Part shown: positions 55,254 to 64,000 of the stretch, piece after piece
Layout: every line of letters begins with the position of its first letter
Position numbering within the stretch: position 1 is the stretch's first letter
DNA from: Lujinxingiaceae bacterium
GTDB lineage: Bacteria > Myxococcota_A > Bradymonadia > Bradymonadales > Bradymonadaceae
Assembly (NCBI GenBank): GCA_013697635.1
Contig: JACCWM010000081.1
Span: 1-64,000, forward strand
DNA: 64,000 bases
Reading direction: 5' to 3'
Position numbers and translations under genes: made by a program
The notes under the pieces: generated by a model
Seen by the model: only the letters and a program-made list of their open reading frames with translations
Databases searched by the model: none
What the model was told of the DNA's origin: nothing

Positions 55254-56279
55254 CTACCAGGCCTCGGACGTGACCGGCGGCTCCTCGATCGCCGGCGCTG
55301 CTTGCTCGGGTGCTTGCTTGAGCGCTTCGTCGTGCTCGTCGTGCGCGGCCGGCTCGATGGGCTTGATCGCGCGCACGCGGGCCAGCGCTTCGACGTCCTC
55401 GGCGGTGAGCAGGACTTCCTCTCGAAGGGGTGTATCGCTGACCGTCTCGGCACCGTTTTTATCCCACGAATAGAAACTCTTTTTGATGGTCAGAACGTTC
55501 GAATCCGGGCAGCGCGGGCAGCGACTCAGCAGGTAGATGGCGAGCGGGTTGAAGACCATCGCGGCTTCGGTATCTGGATGGCTTGCCAGCACCATGTTGT
55601 GCTCGGTCATGGTATGGGCGATCTCGATGAGCTGGTCGGCCTGGTTGGCGCGCTTGATCTGGTCATCAAAGTCGACGCCCAGATTGGCCACGGCCAAGCT
55701 GTCGGGCTCTACTTCGGTCCACTGGTTGCAGCGCTCGCAAAACGGGATCGAGGCCGCCGTCCACCCACCAAAGCTTGCGAAGCCGGCGATGATCGCCGCC
55801 TCGATAGCCCAGACCAACCAGACGAACACGCCGCTGATCGGTGCGCCGCCGCTCTTGCCGATCACCCAGCCCTGGTCGACGGCCGACGCGACGAAGTCGG
55901 CCCGCGAGACCGCGGCGCGAAGCTGGTCGACCTCCTCGGCGGCCATCTCGTCGAAGAGCGACAGATGTAAAAAGGCGAGCTCATAGGAGGCCAGATGTGT
56001 GGCCACGGCCGCAAAGAGGCCCAGCGCAGCGCCGGCGCAAAGGCCCAGGGCCCCCAGGGCCTGGTTTCGGCAATCGCCGGCCTTCACCGCTTTGGTGATT
56101 CCTATGTGCAACAAGTAGCCCATGCCGGCGGCGACAAGCATGTTGATGTAAATAAAGGGTATGTAGGTGACGATCGCCTGGTAGGGAACCGCCAGGACCA
56201 CCGCCCCCAGCGCCAGCGCGCCAAGAAAAGCCACAAAACTCGCCCGAACTTTCCCGGAAGAACGGTATGTCTGAATCAT
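55254..56279 (-). CDS. Membrane protein with CxxC pairs (hypothetical)
   Basis: 341 residues. Four membrane segments occupy about residues 14-190, with a periplasmic loop at about 105-145. The soluble C-terminal part has two CxxC pairs (PFCERCNQW and RCPRCPDSN), which look like a zinc ribbon interrupted by about 70 residues, and a Glu/Ala/Pro-rich tail. No family is recognised. Confidence 0.8.
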   Translation of the reverse strand: MIQTYRSSGKVRASFVAFLGALALGAVVLAVPYQAIVTYIPFIYINMLVAAGMGYLLHIGITKAVKAGDCRNQALGALGLCAGAALGLFAAVATHLASYELAFLHLSLFDEMAAEEVDQLRAAVSRADFVASAVDQGWVIGKSGGAPISGVFVWLVWAIEAAIIAGFASFGGWTAASIPFCERCNQWTEVEPDSLAVANLGVDFDDQIKRANQADQLIEIAHTMTEHNMVLASHPDTEAAMVFNPLAIYLLSRCPRCPDSNVLTIKKSFYSWDKNGAETVSDTPLREEVLLTAEDVEALARVRAIKPIEPAAHDEHDEALKQAPEQAAPAIEEPPVTSEAW

Positions 56280-56487
56280 TGAAACATCTCGTGTTTAGAA
56301 GTGCGTCGGACGACCACAATTGAAATCAGGGCAGGCCCGAGTATTGCGAGCTTTGGCCGTTTAAGCAACCCGCTCGCGCCCGGAGCTACCTTGAAGGGGC
56401 AGGATTCTAGCGTGTGACATCACGATTGAATTCGTTTAACATCCCCAGGACACATTTCAATCGGAAACGATTCAGCCGAGACGACAT

Positions 56488-58731
56488 ATGCCAAGGGTAA
56501 TGCACCTCTGCGTTTCATCGATCATTGTACTGGTAATGGCACTCGCAGCCTGCAACCCATCGGAGAAGATCCAGGCGGCAAGCGTGCTCGCCGAGGCCAC
56601 CTTCATCATCGACAGCGGGCCGCTGGTCCGCGATCTGACCATGCGTACGGGCTTTGGCATCTATACCGCGGCGTCAGCTGGCGAGCGTGTCGCCGTGCTG
56701 TTTGGCTCGTCGCTCGAGGGATACGTGGACCACTACGATCCCGGCTCCGGTGGCTTCGATGGGACCACGACCACCAGCTCGACGAGCCTGCAGATCGCGC
56801 TGAGCGAGGACGGTGGCAAGAGCTGGCGCATGGTGCCCCTTCCGCCAAACTTTCCTCATGGCATCCCCGTGCGGCTCCATCTCTACGGTGGCCGAATCTA
56901 TATGGTCGGCCAGCGCGACGGCTCCCGAGATGTGTCCTCGGCCATCCGCACGACCACCTTTGCGCTTGCCGAGTTGCACCTCGACGAGGGCCGATGGGGT
57001 CCGGTGATCGGCGGGATCTTCGGTGTGACTGGCGGGCGGATGAGCATCCACGGCCCTCACGTTCGTGGATTCACTCAGCAAGTATCCGGTCACGGCAGCG
57101 ACGTGGGCGATCCGAACTCCAAGCTCGGGGACTTCTTCTGGCAAGAGGTCAACCTCGACACGGCCAGTTTTGCCGAGGGTGCCAGGATGTACACCTATAG
57201 CGAACGCTGTGACGGCAGCTACGAGGCGCTCGGCGAGGGCGCCGCATGGGGGGCGTTTGCAGAATGTGGCACGCCGTTTTGCCGAATGACCCAACGCGAT
57301 GGCGAGTGCACCCGTCACAAGCGCGAAATTTGTCAGATGGGCGTCTGGCCGCAGCCCTTGTACGCCAGCGATCCCTCGCCATCCGGCGACTCGATGCTCC
57401 CGCGAGCGCGCGCCTGTGCGCCCATGGCTGTGTGGCCTGCCGAGGCATCCGGCTACGGTGCTACGGTGTTGCTCGCCGGCCCACAGCATGTCGAACAAGC
57501 CTTTGTGCGCGATGGGCACACCTATGCCGCACGCATGATACCCGCCGAGGAGGCCGAGATGCGCGTTTGGCCACAGACCTGTCAGATCTCGGAGCAAGAC
57601 CCCTATGGAGCACTTTGGTGCGCATCAACCGGTGGCATCTGCTCGCTGGCCGTGGACTGCGACTTACAACCCCAGGCCTGTGCACTCCCTGAGCCGCGCT
57701 GCGTGGAGTGGGTCGTGCCGTCGAAGATCGTAGTCTCTCACCTGGGTCAGGGCCGCCTGGCGGGCAGCAGGCAGGGCAGGGCAGGAGGCACGTTCATGGC
57801 CGATTTGCTCGTGCTCAAGGGCCCTGAGACCTTCTTGCCAGACGGCTCCCTAGAGCTTGCACCCGAAGAGTCACGACTTGTGCGCTACGTTGGGGCCGCA
57901 GGGCTGGACGAAGTCTCAATTCCGCTCTGGGCCTGCCAGAGCGGCGAGAACACGTGCGGACACGAGACGGGCGAAGACAAGTTCGGTGGCGTCGAAGCAC
58001 TCTTCAAGCTAAACGATTCCGACTATCTGGCAATTTACGCGACGCGAAACAACGACCATCCTTACAACCGGCAATACTACGCTGTGCGCTCGACGCCCAA
58101 GGTGCGTCCCCTGGCAGACCAGGCGCCACCGGCTCGCACCGACGCCCTGCTGGGCTGCTCGGCAGCGCTTCCCGCCCCCTCCATGCTCGAGCGCACGATC
58201 GCCGAGATCGTCGCCTGCAGCATCCGAGTCGGTGGCGATGGACGCCATCCGACCGATCCCAATGTGGAGCTTGGACCGACGCTCATTCAGAAGTTCCTCG
58301 TCGAGGAGTGGCACAAGGCGACTGGGCCAGAACAGACAGAATTTCTCGAGCGCTTTGCACGCGAGGGCTGTGATGGCTTCGAGGTGACGCGCGACGTTTA
58401 TCCTGCACACAACCCCAATGCCCAAGCGATGCACGAGTGTGGGCCGGCAGATAACTGGTCATCTTGTGGCTGCCAAGCCAACGTGCTCAGGATTTACGGC
58501 GGAACCGTCGACTGCGAGGCGCTCGGCCTCGAGTGCATCGACGGGCTCACCCCTCAGTGTGGGCCCGCCCTCGAATGCCCGCTGAGCGATTCGCACGCAC
58601 CCTGCCAGGGCGACGTCTTGCTCTATTCAGTATTCTCGAGCATGCGCCACATCGACTGCCGAGCGCTCGGCATGACCTGTCTCGAATCGATGGCGACACG
58701 CTACCCCCGCGGGGCCTGCGTGAAGCCGTGA
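56488..58731 (+). CDS. Large Cys-rich lipoprotein with BNR-like repeat
   Basis: 747 residues. The lipobox MALAAC gives Cys22. A beta-rich N-terminal region includes an Asp-box (SEDGGKSWRMVPLP) as in sialidase-type propellers. The C-terminal 300 residues hold many Cys pairs. It is secreted or surface-exposed. No enzymatic motif is visible. The 208-base upstream gap contains a CGTG-N6-CACG inverted repeat but no clear promoter. Confidence 0.8.
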   Translation: MPRVMHLCVSSIIVLVMALAACNPSEKIQAASVLAEATFIIDSGPLVRDLTMRTGFGIYTAASAGERVAVLFGSSLEGYVDHYDPGSGGFDGTTTTSSTSLQIALSEDGGKSWRMVPLPPNFPHGIPVRLHLYGGRIYMVGQRDGSRDVSSAIRTTTFALAELHLDEGRWGPVIGGIFGVTGGRMSIHGPHVRGFTQQVSGHGSDVGDPNSKLGDFFWQEVNLDTASFAEGARMYTYSERCDGSYEALGEGAAWGAFAECGTPFCRMTQRDGECTRHKREICQMGVWPQPLYASDPSPSGDSMLPRARACAPMAVWPAEASGYGATVLLAGPQHVEQAFVRDGHTYAARMIPAEEAEMRVWPQTCQISEQDPYGALWCASTGGICSLAVDCDLQPQACALPEPRCVEWVVPSKIVVSHLGQGRLAGSRQGRAGGTFMADLLVLKGPETFLPDGSLELAPEESRLVRYVGAAGLDEVSIPLWACQSGENTCGHETGEDKFGGVEALFKLNDSDYLAIYATRNNDHPYNRQYYAVRSTPKVRPLADQAPPARTDALLGCSAALPAPSMLERTIAEIVACSIRVGGDGRHPTDPNVELGPTLIQKFLVEEWHKATGPEQTEFLERFAREGCDGFEVTRDVYPAHNPNAQAMHECGPADNWSSCGCQANVLRIYGGTVDCEALGLECIDGLTPQCGPALECPLSDSHAPCQGDVLLYSVFSSMRHIDCRALGMTCLESMATRYPRGACVKP

Positions 58732-58765
58732 CGGCCACAGAACCTGCCAACCGGAGACCCTTTTG

Positions 58766-59948
58766 ATGCGCCGTGGCTTTAGCATCTGGGTGACACTGCT
58801 CACCATGACCCTGTGGGCCGCGACCGCCCTTGGCGTCCCTGTGATTGACCGCGCGGTGGTCGATCAGGCCGGCGTCTTGAGTGACGAGGCCATCGCCTCG
58901 CTCAGCGCGACGCTGCACGCCCACCATCAGGCGACCGGCGTGCAGCTGGCGATTCTCATCGTGCCCACCATTGGCGCCGAGCCGATCGAGGACTACTCGC
59001 TAAGAACAATGGCGAGGCGGCCAGGCCGACAGCGATCGGGGCGTGCTCGTGACTATGGCCCTCGAGCAACGCCAAAATCGCCTCGAGGTTGGCTACGGCC
59101 TAGAGCACGTGCTCAGCGACCATGTCACGCGCACCATTCTCGACGCCGCGCTGAGCAATCTGCGCGAGGCGCGCTATGCCGAAGCCTGTGAAGTCATCGC
59201 CCATGGCGTGATCACGCGCACGTCCCATCTCGTGCGCGACCAGCCCATCGCTCTGCCCACGCTCTCGGCGTCGAGCAAGCCTCAGCGCTTCCAGTTTGGC
59301 AAGTACACCCCCTATGCGATCACGGCGTTGCATTTTGGGCTCGCCGTCTTTCTTGGATTTTGGGGATGGAGGCAACGCCAGAGAGCGCTGCTCGCCGAAG
59401 AGAGCAACGGTGGCTGGGGCGCGCTACTCACGGTGGCTCTGGGCGGAGCCGCCGTGAGTAGCGTGATCGCCTCCGAGGGAAACATCCCGGCCATGGTGGG
59501 GCTTTGGCTTGTGGGCATCGCCGCCGGCATGGTGCTCGGTCGCGCTCGCCAGGACGAGCTTGGCCGATTCGTGCTGGTGCCCCTGATTATCTTCATGATG
59601 TCTTACATAGCTTGCATGCCCGAGCTCGGTGCCCAAAACGCCGGAGAGTGGTTCCTGCATGTTCTCCTGGTTGCAATCCTCACGATCGTGATCTCGGGCG
59701 GCATACTTTACCTCGTGGTCGGCGACAGCAGCTCATCTTCCTCCTACTCCTCGCATTCGAGCTTCAGCCATCGTTCGACGACGCCGCGCTCTCCCAGCGC
59801 CCACTCGTCGAGCAGCTCGAGTCGTCCGAGCAGTTCGAGCAGTTCGAGTCGTCCGAGCAGCTCGCGAAGTTACGGCGGCGGAGGCGGCTCCTTTGGTGGC
59901 GGCGGAGCCAGCTCCTTTGGTGGCGGCGGAGCCAGCTCCCGTTGGTAG
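58766..59948 (+). pseudogene. TPM-domain (YgcG-like) protein gene with a frameshift
   Basis: The first frame encodes a signal peptide and the first half of a TPM domain (DRAVVDQAGVLSDEAIASL). It should continue as QWRGGQADSDRGVLV, but this lies in the next frame from about 59008. The second frame completes TPM (ALEQRQNRLEVGYGLEHVL), two or more membrane segments and a Ser/Gly tail ending SFGGGGASS-R-W, typical of these proteins. The shift is near 59001-59010. GGAG precedes ATG 58766. If the shift is real the protein is broken; a single base error would restore it. Confidence 0.75.
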
Positions 59949-59958
59949 GCGCGGTCTC

Positions 59959-60303
59959 TCAGGGTTTGGGTACGGGCTCGACCCACAATCCCGGCGCGTA
60001 GATCGAGACGTCTCCCAGGCCGCGATGCGCGCCAAGGCTTCGGCACGCTCGTATGAGACACCGGTGTAATCACCGTTGATGTCGATATGTGTGTGAGCTT
60101 CGCTCCACTCGACAGGAAAACGGTCGACGAGCTCATGCAGGATCGCGATCGCCTGGTCACGGTGCCCGAGCGTCTTCCTGGCTGGCGAAGACATCGTTTG
60201 AGCTCGTAAGTTGAATGCCGCCCGGATCGCAACCCCACAGCACAGCGAAAGATAAGCCGACCCATATCGTGCTCGAACGAACCATCATCGCCTCGTCGTC
60301 CAT
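59959..60303 (-). pseudogene. Frameshifted lipoprotein gene
   Basis: On the minus strand a lipoprotein start (VRSSTIWVGLSFAVLWGC) runs to NDVFASQEDARAP and stops. The next frame continues with GHRDQAIAILHELVDRFPVEW and SYERAEALA, and a third frame ends GDVSIYAPGLWVEPVPKP. Two shifts are therefore needed. It converges on the TPM pseudogene 10 bases away. Confidence 0.6.
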
Positions 60304-60343
60304 AATTTCACTTTGACCAATCGTTGTTCGTCGTAACAGCGCT

Positions 60344-60510
60344 GTGCTCATCAATCAAAGACTGGCCTCGACCTGCTCGAGCTTCGGTTTCTCTTGGGAA
60401 CTGGCGCCCGTCGATGCGCTGGTCTATGGTGTGCCGTTAATCGTCGAACAGCCGGTACCTGGCGAGAACACGAGCACCACCGAACATCTTGTTTTTCTAC
60501 GCTACATTAT
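60344..60510 (+). pseudogene. Possible glycosyltransferase C-terminal fragment
   Basis: A short frame contains DALVYGVPLIVEQPVPGENTS, similar in style to the G-x-P-x-I-V-x-x-P-x-P-G motif of MurG/MGDG-synthase-type glycosyltransferases. No further domain accompanies it. It is weakly supported and may be chance. Confidence 0.25.
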
Positions 60511-60527
60511 GATTGAAAAGGTAAACC

Positions 60528-60764
60528 ATGAACCTCAAGCTCACGACATTTCCCCTGATCGCTGGCGTCACTTTGTGCGCGGGCCTGTTCTTTGCCGCAG
60601 GATGTGAAAAGCCCGCAGCACCGGCAGCACCTGCAGCAAAGGCAGCACCGGCAGCACAGGCAGCACCCGCAAAGGCGGAATCGACGGCCACAATCAGCAT
60701 CAACAAAGACGGCGCCGGCGTCGAAGTCAAAAATGTCGATATCAAGGTCGAAACCAAGAACTAG
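60528..60764 (+). CDS. Small Ala/Pro/Lys-rich lipoprotein
   Basis: 78 residues, with AAGG six bases before the ATG. A lipobox, FAAGC (Cys26), is followed by repeated Ala-Pro-Ala units and a short beta-like end (ISINKDGAGVEVKNVDIKV). It is probably a periplasmic or cell-surface spacer protein. Confidence 0.8.
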   Translation: MNLKLTTFPLIAGVTLCAGLFFAAGCEKPAAPAAPAAKAAPAAQAAPAKAESTATISINKDGAGVEVKNVDIKVETKN

Positions 60765-60791
60765 TCCCGCCGCTCCGACCACCGGCACCAA

Positions 60792-60820
60792 GTACCTCGG
60801 CGCATGCGGCGTCGAGGTAC
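60792..60820 (+). other. Stem-loop without T tract
   Basis: GTACCTCG (60792-60799) pairs with CGAGGTAC (60813-60820), 28 bases after the small lipoprotein stop. No T run follows, so it is not a standard terminator. Confidence 0.4.
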
Positions 60821-60908
60821 GCACCAGGGCTTCATCGATGCTCGGGCTTCGAAGGCTCGGATTCCCGGTTTACCTCGGCGATTGACTTGCACCCGACATG
60901 GCGCTTTA

Positions 60909-61696
60909 ATGCGCTGCATGAAGCTCAACGTCCCCACAATCTTGTGCATGCTCATCTTGACCGCAGCGGCCTGCGACGACGCCGGCACGGCCCTGCGTTG
61001 CGAGGCGAACAAGGACTGCTTCAAAGACGAAATTTGCCAGCGTGGTTGGTGCTCGGATGGGGCCGGCGTCGAGAAGGAGAATAACGACCCCATCGGGCAC
61101 AACAACCCCATCGGGCACAACAACCCCATCGGGAACAACAACTCCACCGGGTACAACAACCCCGTCAAGCACAACAACTACAACAACGGCGACATTTGGC
61201 CCTGCTGGCGCGAGGGACCTGCACCTCGTTCGAGCGCGATGGTCTGCACACGGACGCCGGTTATCTCATCGAGCCCGAGGGCGTCGAGACCACGGGCTGC
61301 CAGGAGGTCGACGACCCGACATCCATGGTCGGCATGGCCAAACGCTCCGAAACGGGCAACGCGTGCCCGAATCGCCGCGATCGCTACACGCTTCGCTCCG
61401 CGCTCTGTGCCCACAAGGGCCAACTTGTCACCCTCAGCGTTCGCCCGGAGAACACGGAGTGCGATTTGAGCGCGATGGTGATCGCCATCGAGACCAGCGG
61501 GCAGGACTACGGCATCTGCACTCCCGACAACACCTATTGCCATGAGCACGTGCTGGCTGCGGGCAGCCGCGAGCGCCGCTTCTGGCTTTATCTCGACAGC
61601 CCGCCCAGCGACCTGGCGATCGTGACCACCCCTATCGATGTCAGCTCCACAGGCGGCGCGCGTTTTGAGTACACCCTTGAGATTACCGTTGAGTGA
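60909..61696 (+). pseudogene. Asn-repeat lipoprotein gene with a frameshift
   Basis: Frame one encodes a lipoprotein signal (LTAAAC), a Cys-rich segment (CEANKDCFKDEICQRGWC) and an Asn-rich repeat. After about 61190 coding character moves to another frame: SFERDGLHTDAGYLIEPEG, then a Cys-containing beta-rich domain ending FEYTLEITVE. The shift lies at about 61190-61215. The downstream catalase-like gene begins immediately after it. Confidence 0.7.
61083..61172 (+). repeat. Five 18-bp tandem repeats encoding an NNPIGH-type unit
   Basis: Five units of 18 bases encode NDPIGH, NNPIGH, NNPIGN, NNSTGY and NNPVKH. The units diverge toward the 3' end. They form the linker after the lipoprotein's Cys-rich segment. 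Confidence 0.9.
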
Positions 61697-61701
61697 CCCA
61701 A

Positions 61702-63126
61702 ATGAAATTTAAGACGCTATTGATGTTTGTGATGTTTGGCCTTTTGTTGACGAGCGTGGCTTGCGCGCAGGCCGAAGAGGAAGAAGCGCTTCCGCCGGAC
61801 GCCGAGGACAGCGCTTTTGTGAACACCAATGCCAAAGACGATTCTCAGGGCGTGCAGGAGGGCAGCTGGGAGGGGTTTTGTGTGCTCAACCTGGCGAACT
61901 CGGCCTCGGCGGAGTTGTTGAAAGAGGTCGTGCACTCGTGGCCCGCCAAACAAATCTTCGAGACGCGCATCGGCCGCGATAAGATCGCGGGAACCGCCGA
62001 CGATCGGCCCTTCGAGACGCTCAAAGAACTCGACGCGGTCCGCTACGTGGGGTTCATCACCTTCTCCCAGTTGAAGCGCTACGCGGCCGCCAACGGATTT
62101 TGTCCGGCGATCGGTGAGGAGACGCTTGTCGCCGGCGAGCAGCGGCTTGCGGAGCAGGTTGCCGAGCGCTCGGCGCAGCTTGTCATCGAGAAGTTCGAGT
62201 CCGAAGGCTTTGCGCGGCGCGACGCGCACCCCAAATCCCACGGCTGCGTCAAGGCCCACATCGACATCGACAACCGCGCGCTTTCGCCCGAGGAGCGCAT
62301 CGGCCTCTTTGCCAGCAATCAGAGCTATCCGGCCTGGATTCGCTTTAGCAACGGCAGCCCCTTGATCCAGGTCGACAACCAGCGCGACGTGCGCGGCATG
62401 GCGATCAAGGTCATGGAGGTCGAGGGCGACAAGGTGCTCGAGCGCCATCGCGATGAGCAAACGCAGGATTTTCTCTTGATCAACGGCAGCGCTTTCTTCG
62501 TCAAGACGCCGGCCGACTACCTGCAGTTCACCAAAAAAGCGCTCGACGGCAGCCCGGTCTCGTTTTTTCTGAGCCTCGACCCGCGCGAGTGGCGCCTTCG
62601 CGAGCTCTACAACCTGCTCTCGATCGTGGGCAAAAAGCCCTCGAGCCCGATCACCCAGTATTGGAGCACGACGCCATACGCGCTCGGCGAGGGCAGGGCG
62701 GTCAAGTACTCGGCGCGCCCCTGCGGTGAATTCGCCTCGGGCTGGCCCAAGAATCCAGGCGCCGATTTTTTGCACGACAGCTTGGCCGATGCCCTTCGCA
62801 GTGACGACGCCTGTTTTAACTTCATGGTGCAACGCCAGGTTCATGCCGGCGGCACGCCGATCGAAGACTCCACGGTCAACTGGGACGACACCGACTCACC
62901 GTTTCTCAAGGTCGCCACGATCCGCATCCCCAGCCAGAGCTTCGACTCGCCCGAGCATGAGGCGTTTTGCGAGGATTTATCGTTTAATCCCTGGCACACG
63001 CTGCCCGAGCACCGCCCGTTGGGCAACATCAACCGCACGCGCCGCGTGGTCTATGACCTGATCTCGGATCTGCGCCACACGCTCAACGACTCGCCACCCA
63101 GCGAGCCGCGCTCCCACGCATTCTGA
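61702..63126 (+). CDS. Catalase-like haem-protein family lipoprotein
   Basis: 474 residues. A signal with lipobox VAC (about Cys21) is followed by an acidic linker, a helical segment (LNLANSASAELLKEV) and a catalase-type domain: SHGCVKAHIDI, WIRFSNGSP, DVRGMAIKV, NPWHTLPEHRPLGN and a C-terminal R-x3-Y (RRVVY) that could supply the haem ligand. It is related to catalase-like proteins with less defined activity. ATG 61702 follows GAGTG; a GTG at 61693 overlaps the previous stop. Confidence 0.85.
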   Translation: MKFKTLLMFVMFGLLLTSVACAQAEEEEALPPDAEDSAFVNTNAKDDSQGVQEGSWEGFCVLNLANSASAELLKEVVHSWPAKQIFETRIGRDKIAGTADDRPFETLKELDAVRYVGFITFSQLKRYAAANGFCPAIGEETLVAGEQRLAEQVAERSAQLVIEKFESEGFARRDAHPKSHGCVKAHIDIDNRALSPEERIGLFASNQSYPAWIRFSNGSPLIQVDNQRDVRGMAIKVMEVEGDKVLERHRDEQTQDFLLINGSAFFVKTPADYLQFTKKALDGSPVSFFLSLDPREWRLRELYNLLSIVGKKPSSPITQYWSTTPYALGEGRAVKYSARPCGEFASGWPKNPGADFLHDSLADALRSDDACFNFMVQRQVHAGGTPIEDSTVNWDDTDSPFLKVATIRIPSQSFDSPEHEAFCEDLSFNPWHTLPEHRPLGNINRTRRVVYDLISDLRHTLNDSPPSEPRSHAF

Positions 63127-63134
63127 GCCGCTTT

Positions 63135-63548
63135 TTACCACGGCTCGGACAAGAATCCCTCGATCTCGGCCGTGGCTGTGGCGATGTCATCGTTGCTCGG
63201 CTCGCCCTCCAAGACCTCGGCCAAGGTGACGAGGATCGGCGAGACACTCTCAAAGAGCGGCCGATGCTCGCGCAACTCCGCGGGCAATTCCTGCCATGAG
63301 TCCTCGATCTCTGCGCCGAGCACCTCGGCCATCGGCACCAGCGACTCATCGAGGTCATCGTCGACATCGAGCTCGACGTCGCCGCGCTTGGTCTCTTTGA
63401 CCGCCTTGTCGAGCGCCCCGAAGAGCGCGGTGACGTTTTCTCGCAGGGCGTCGAGGTAGTCGGGATCGCACTCGTCGTCCTCTTCGACTTCGTTGTGCCA
63501 GGCTTCAGCGCGCTTGCGAAACTTCTTCAATGCTGTACGGACTCGCAT
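63135..63548 (-). CDS. Acidic hypothetical protein
   Basis: 137 residues, very acidic after a basic N-terminus, mostly helical by appearance, without signal peptide or membrane segment. It converges on the catalase-like gene with 8 bases between stops. No family is recognised. Confidence 0.7.
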   Translation of the reverse strand: MRVRTALKKFRKRAEAWHNEVEEDDECDPDYLDALRENVTALFGALDKAVKETKRGDVELDVDDDLDESLVPMAEVLGAEIEDSWQELPAELREHRPLFESVSPILVTLAEVLEGEPSNDDIATATAEIEGFLSEPW

Positions 63549-63688
63549 GGGCGTACCTCATATCATGTGTTTTGTGGACGGATAGCCCTAGAACCTGGAT
63601 CCCAACGAGCGATTGGCGAGATCATCGCCACAAATAGGCGCGCGCTTGCATTCGACTTGCGGATCGATCTAGTTGTCAGTTCTCGAAA

Positions 63689-64000
63689 ATGCCTCTGCCA
63701 ACGGTGATTTGCGTGCATCAAAAAAGACTCGTTCCTCTAAAGCCGCGCGCGACCTGGCGGGCGATATTGACCTTCGTCCTGGCGTTGGTGCTGCTGACGC
63801 CGAGCCCGGCTGGCGCCGAGCCCACCCGGCCCTTTCAGTTCGAGCTCGTCGGCGGGCTGGACTGGAATGCGGACACGTCGCTCTTAGCCGCAAACATCTA
63901 CCTCGGCTACTTTCGAAGCCTTCGAACGCTCTCGCCCAATTCGGTGTGGTTCGTCGGTGCTGGCCCGCGTTTTATGTGGGGAAAATTGTCGGTCTTCGAG
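63689..64000 (+). CDS. Secreted beta-rich protein, 3' end outside window
   Basis: The frame from ATG 63689 stays open to the right edge (104 codons). A basic start and hydrophobic core end at a signal-peptidase site near GAEP. The mature part alternates hydrophobic and polar residues (FELVGGLDWNADTS, LLAANIYLGYF, VWFVGAGPRFMWG), as in a small outer-membrane barrel. No further domain can be seen. Confidence 0.7.
   Translation, partial: MPLPTVICVHQKRLVPLKPRATWRAILTFVLALVLLTPSPAGAEPTRPFQFELVGGLDWNADTSLLAANIYLGYFRSLRTLSPNSVWFVGAGPRFMWGKLSVFE

Noticed and set aside
61083-61172. Repeat array as a CRISPR
   Set aside because: The units are contiguous 18-mers within a coding frame, without spacers.

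Overview
The window is high-GC, densely coded DNA with no rRNA, tRNA, CRISPR array, insertion sequence or phage module that I can recognise. The gene content suggests a Myxococcota/Deltaproteobacteria-type predator-lineage bacterium, possibly Bradymonadia-like. The supporting signs are many lipoproteins with Asn-rich linkers, zinc-ribbon and PEGA-tailed Ser/Thr kinases, very large TPR lipoproteins, a DUF1592/DUF1552 pair, a sigma-54 promoter before a Flp-type pilin, and a BamA-like lipoprotein. This placement is inferred from gene content only.

Layout. 1-3.4 kb (+): an NfeD-like membrane protein cut by the left edge and two tandem SPFH/flotillin-like proteins, closed by a terminator. 3.4-14 kb (-): RNase HI followed by a MoxR-Bat operon (MoxR ATPase, DUF58, membrane protein, BatA, a BatB-BatC fusion carrying EPND domains, and a BatD-BatE fusion). 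14.2-16.8 kb (+): an orphan Flp-type pilin under a near-perfect sigma-54 promoter, then HisZ and a HisG-like protein whose PRPP-binding signature is degraded. 16.8-22.6 kb (-): one 1,940-residue TPR lipoprotein. 22.9-28 kb: a hypothetical protein, a cysteine-less rhodanese, a TPR/PEGA protein and a BamA/TamA-like outer-membrane lipoprotein. 28-32.8 kb (-): two Ser/Thr kinases, a small lipoprotein carrying a copy of the kinase zinc-ribbon start, and a TPR protein. 33-39 kb (+): an SLC12-like cation-chloride cotransporter homologue and a DUF1592/DUF1552 secreted pair.

39.2-45.8 kb (+) is a redox-stress island: an isochorismatase-type hydrolase, a broken anti-sigma-like remnant, a short DsbD, a peroxiredoxin-like lipoprotein, an ECF sigma factor with its zinc anti-sigma factor, and a VTT-membrane/mercuric-reductase-like fusion. 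Two genes of the island share a promoter-like motif (TGTAACG-N16-TAC), which suggests one regulon. 46-50.7 kb (+) is a probable operon of glycogen debranching enzyme, SDR, membrane protein and flavodoxin-like reductase. 50.7-56.3 kb is mostly minus-strand: a hydrolase-OsmC fusion, a TIGR04283-type glycosyltransferase, a DUF547 lipoprotein, an aminoglycoside acetyltransferase gene with an internal deletion, another hydrolase and a zinc-type membrane protein.

56.5-64 kb holds secreted or surface lipoproteins and several frameshifted genes (a TPM-domain protein, a minus-strand lipoprotein, and an Asn-repeat lipoprotein), a catalase-like lipoprotein, an acidic protein, and the start of a secreted protein that runs off the right edge. 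The clustering of frameshifts at 58.7-61.7 kb could be real decay or a local sequence error.
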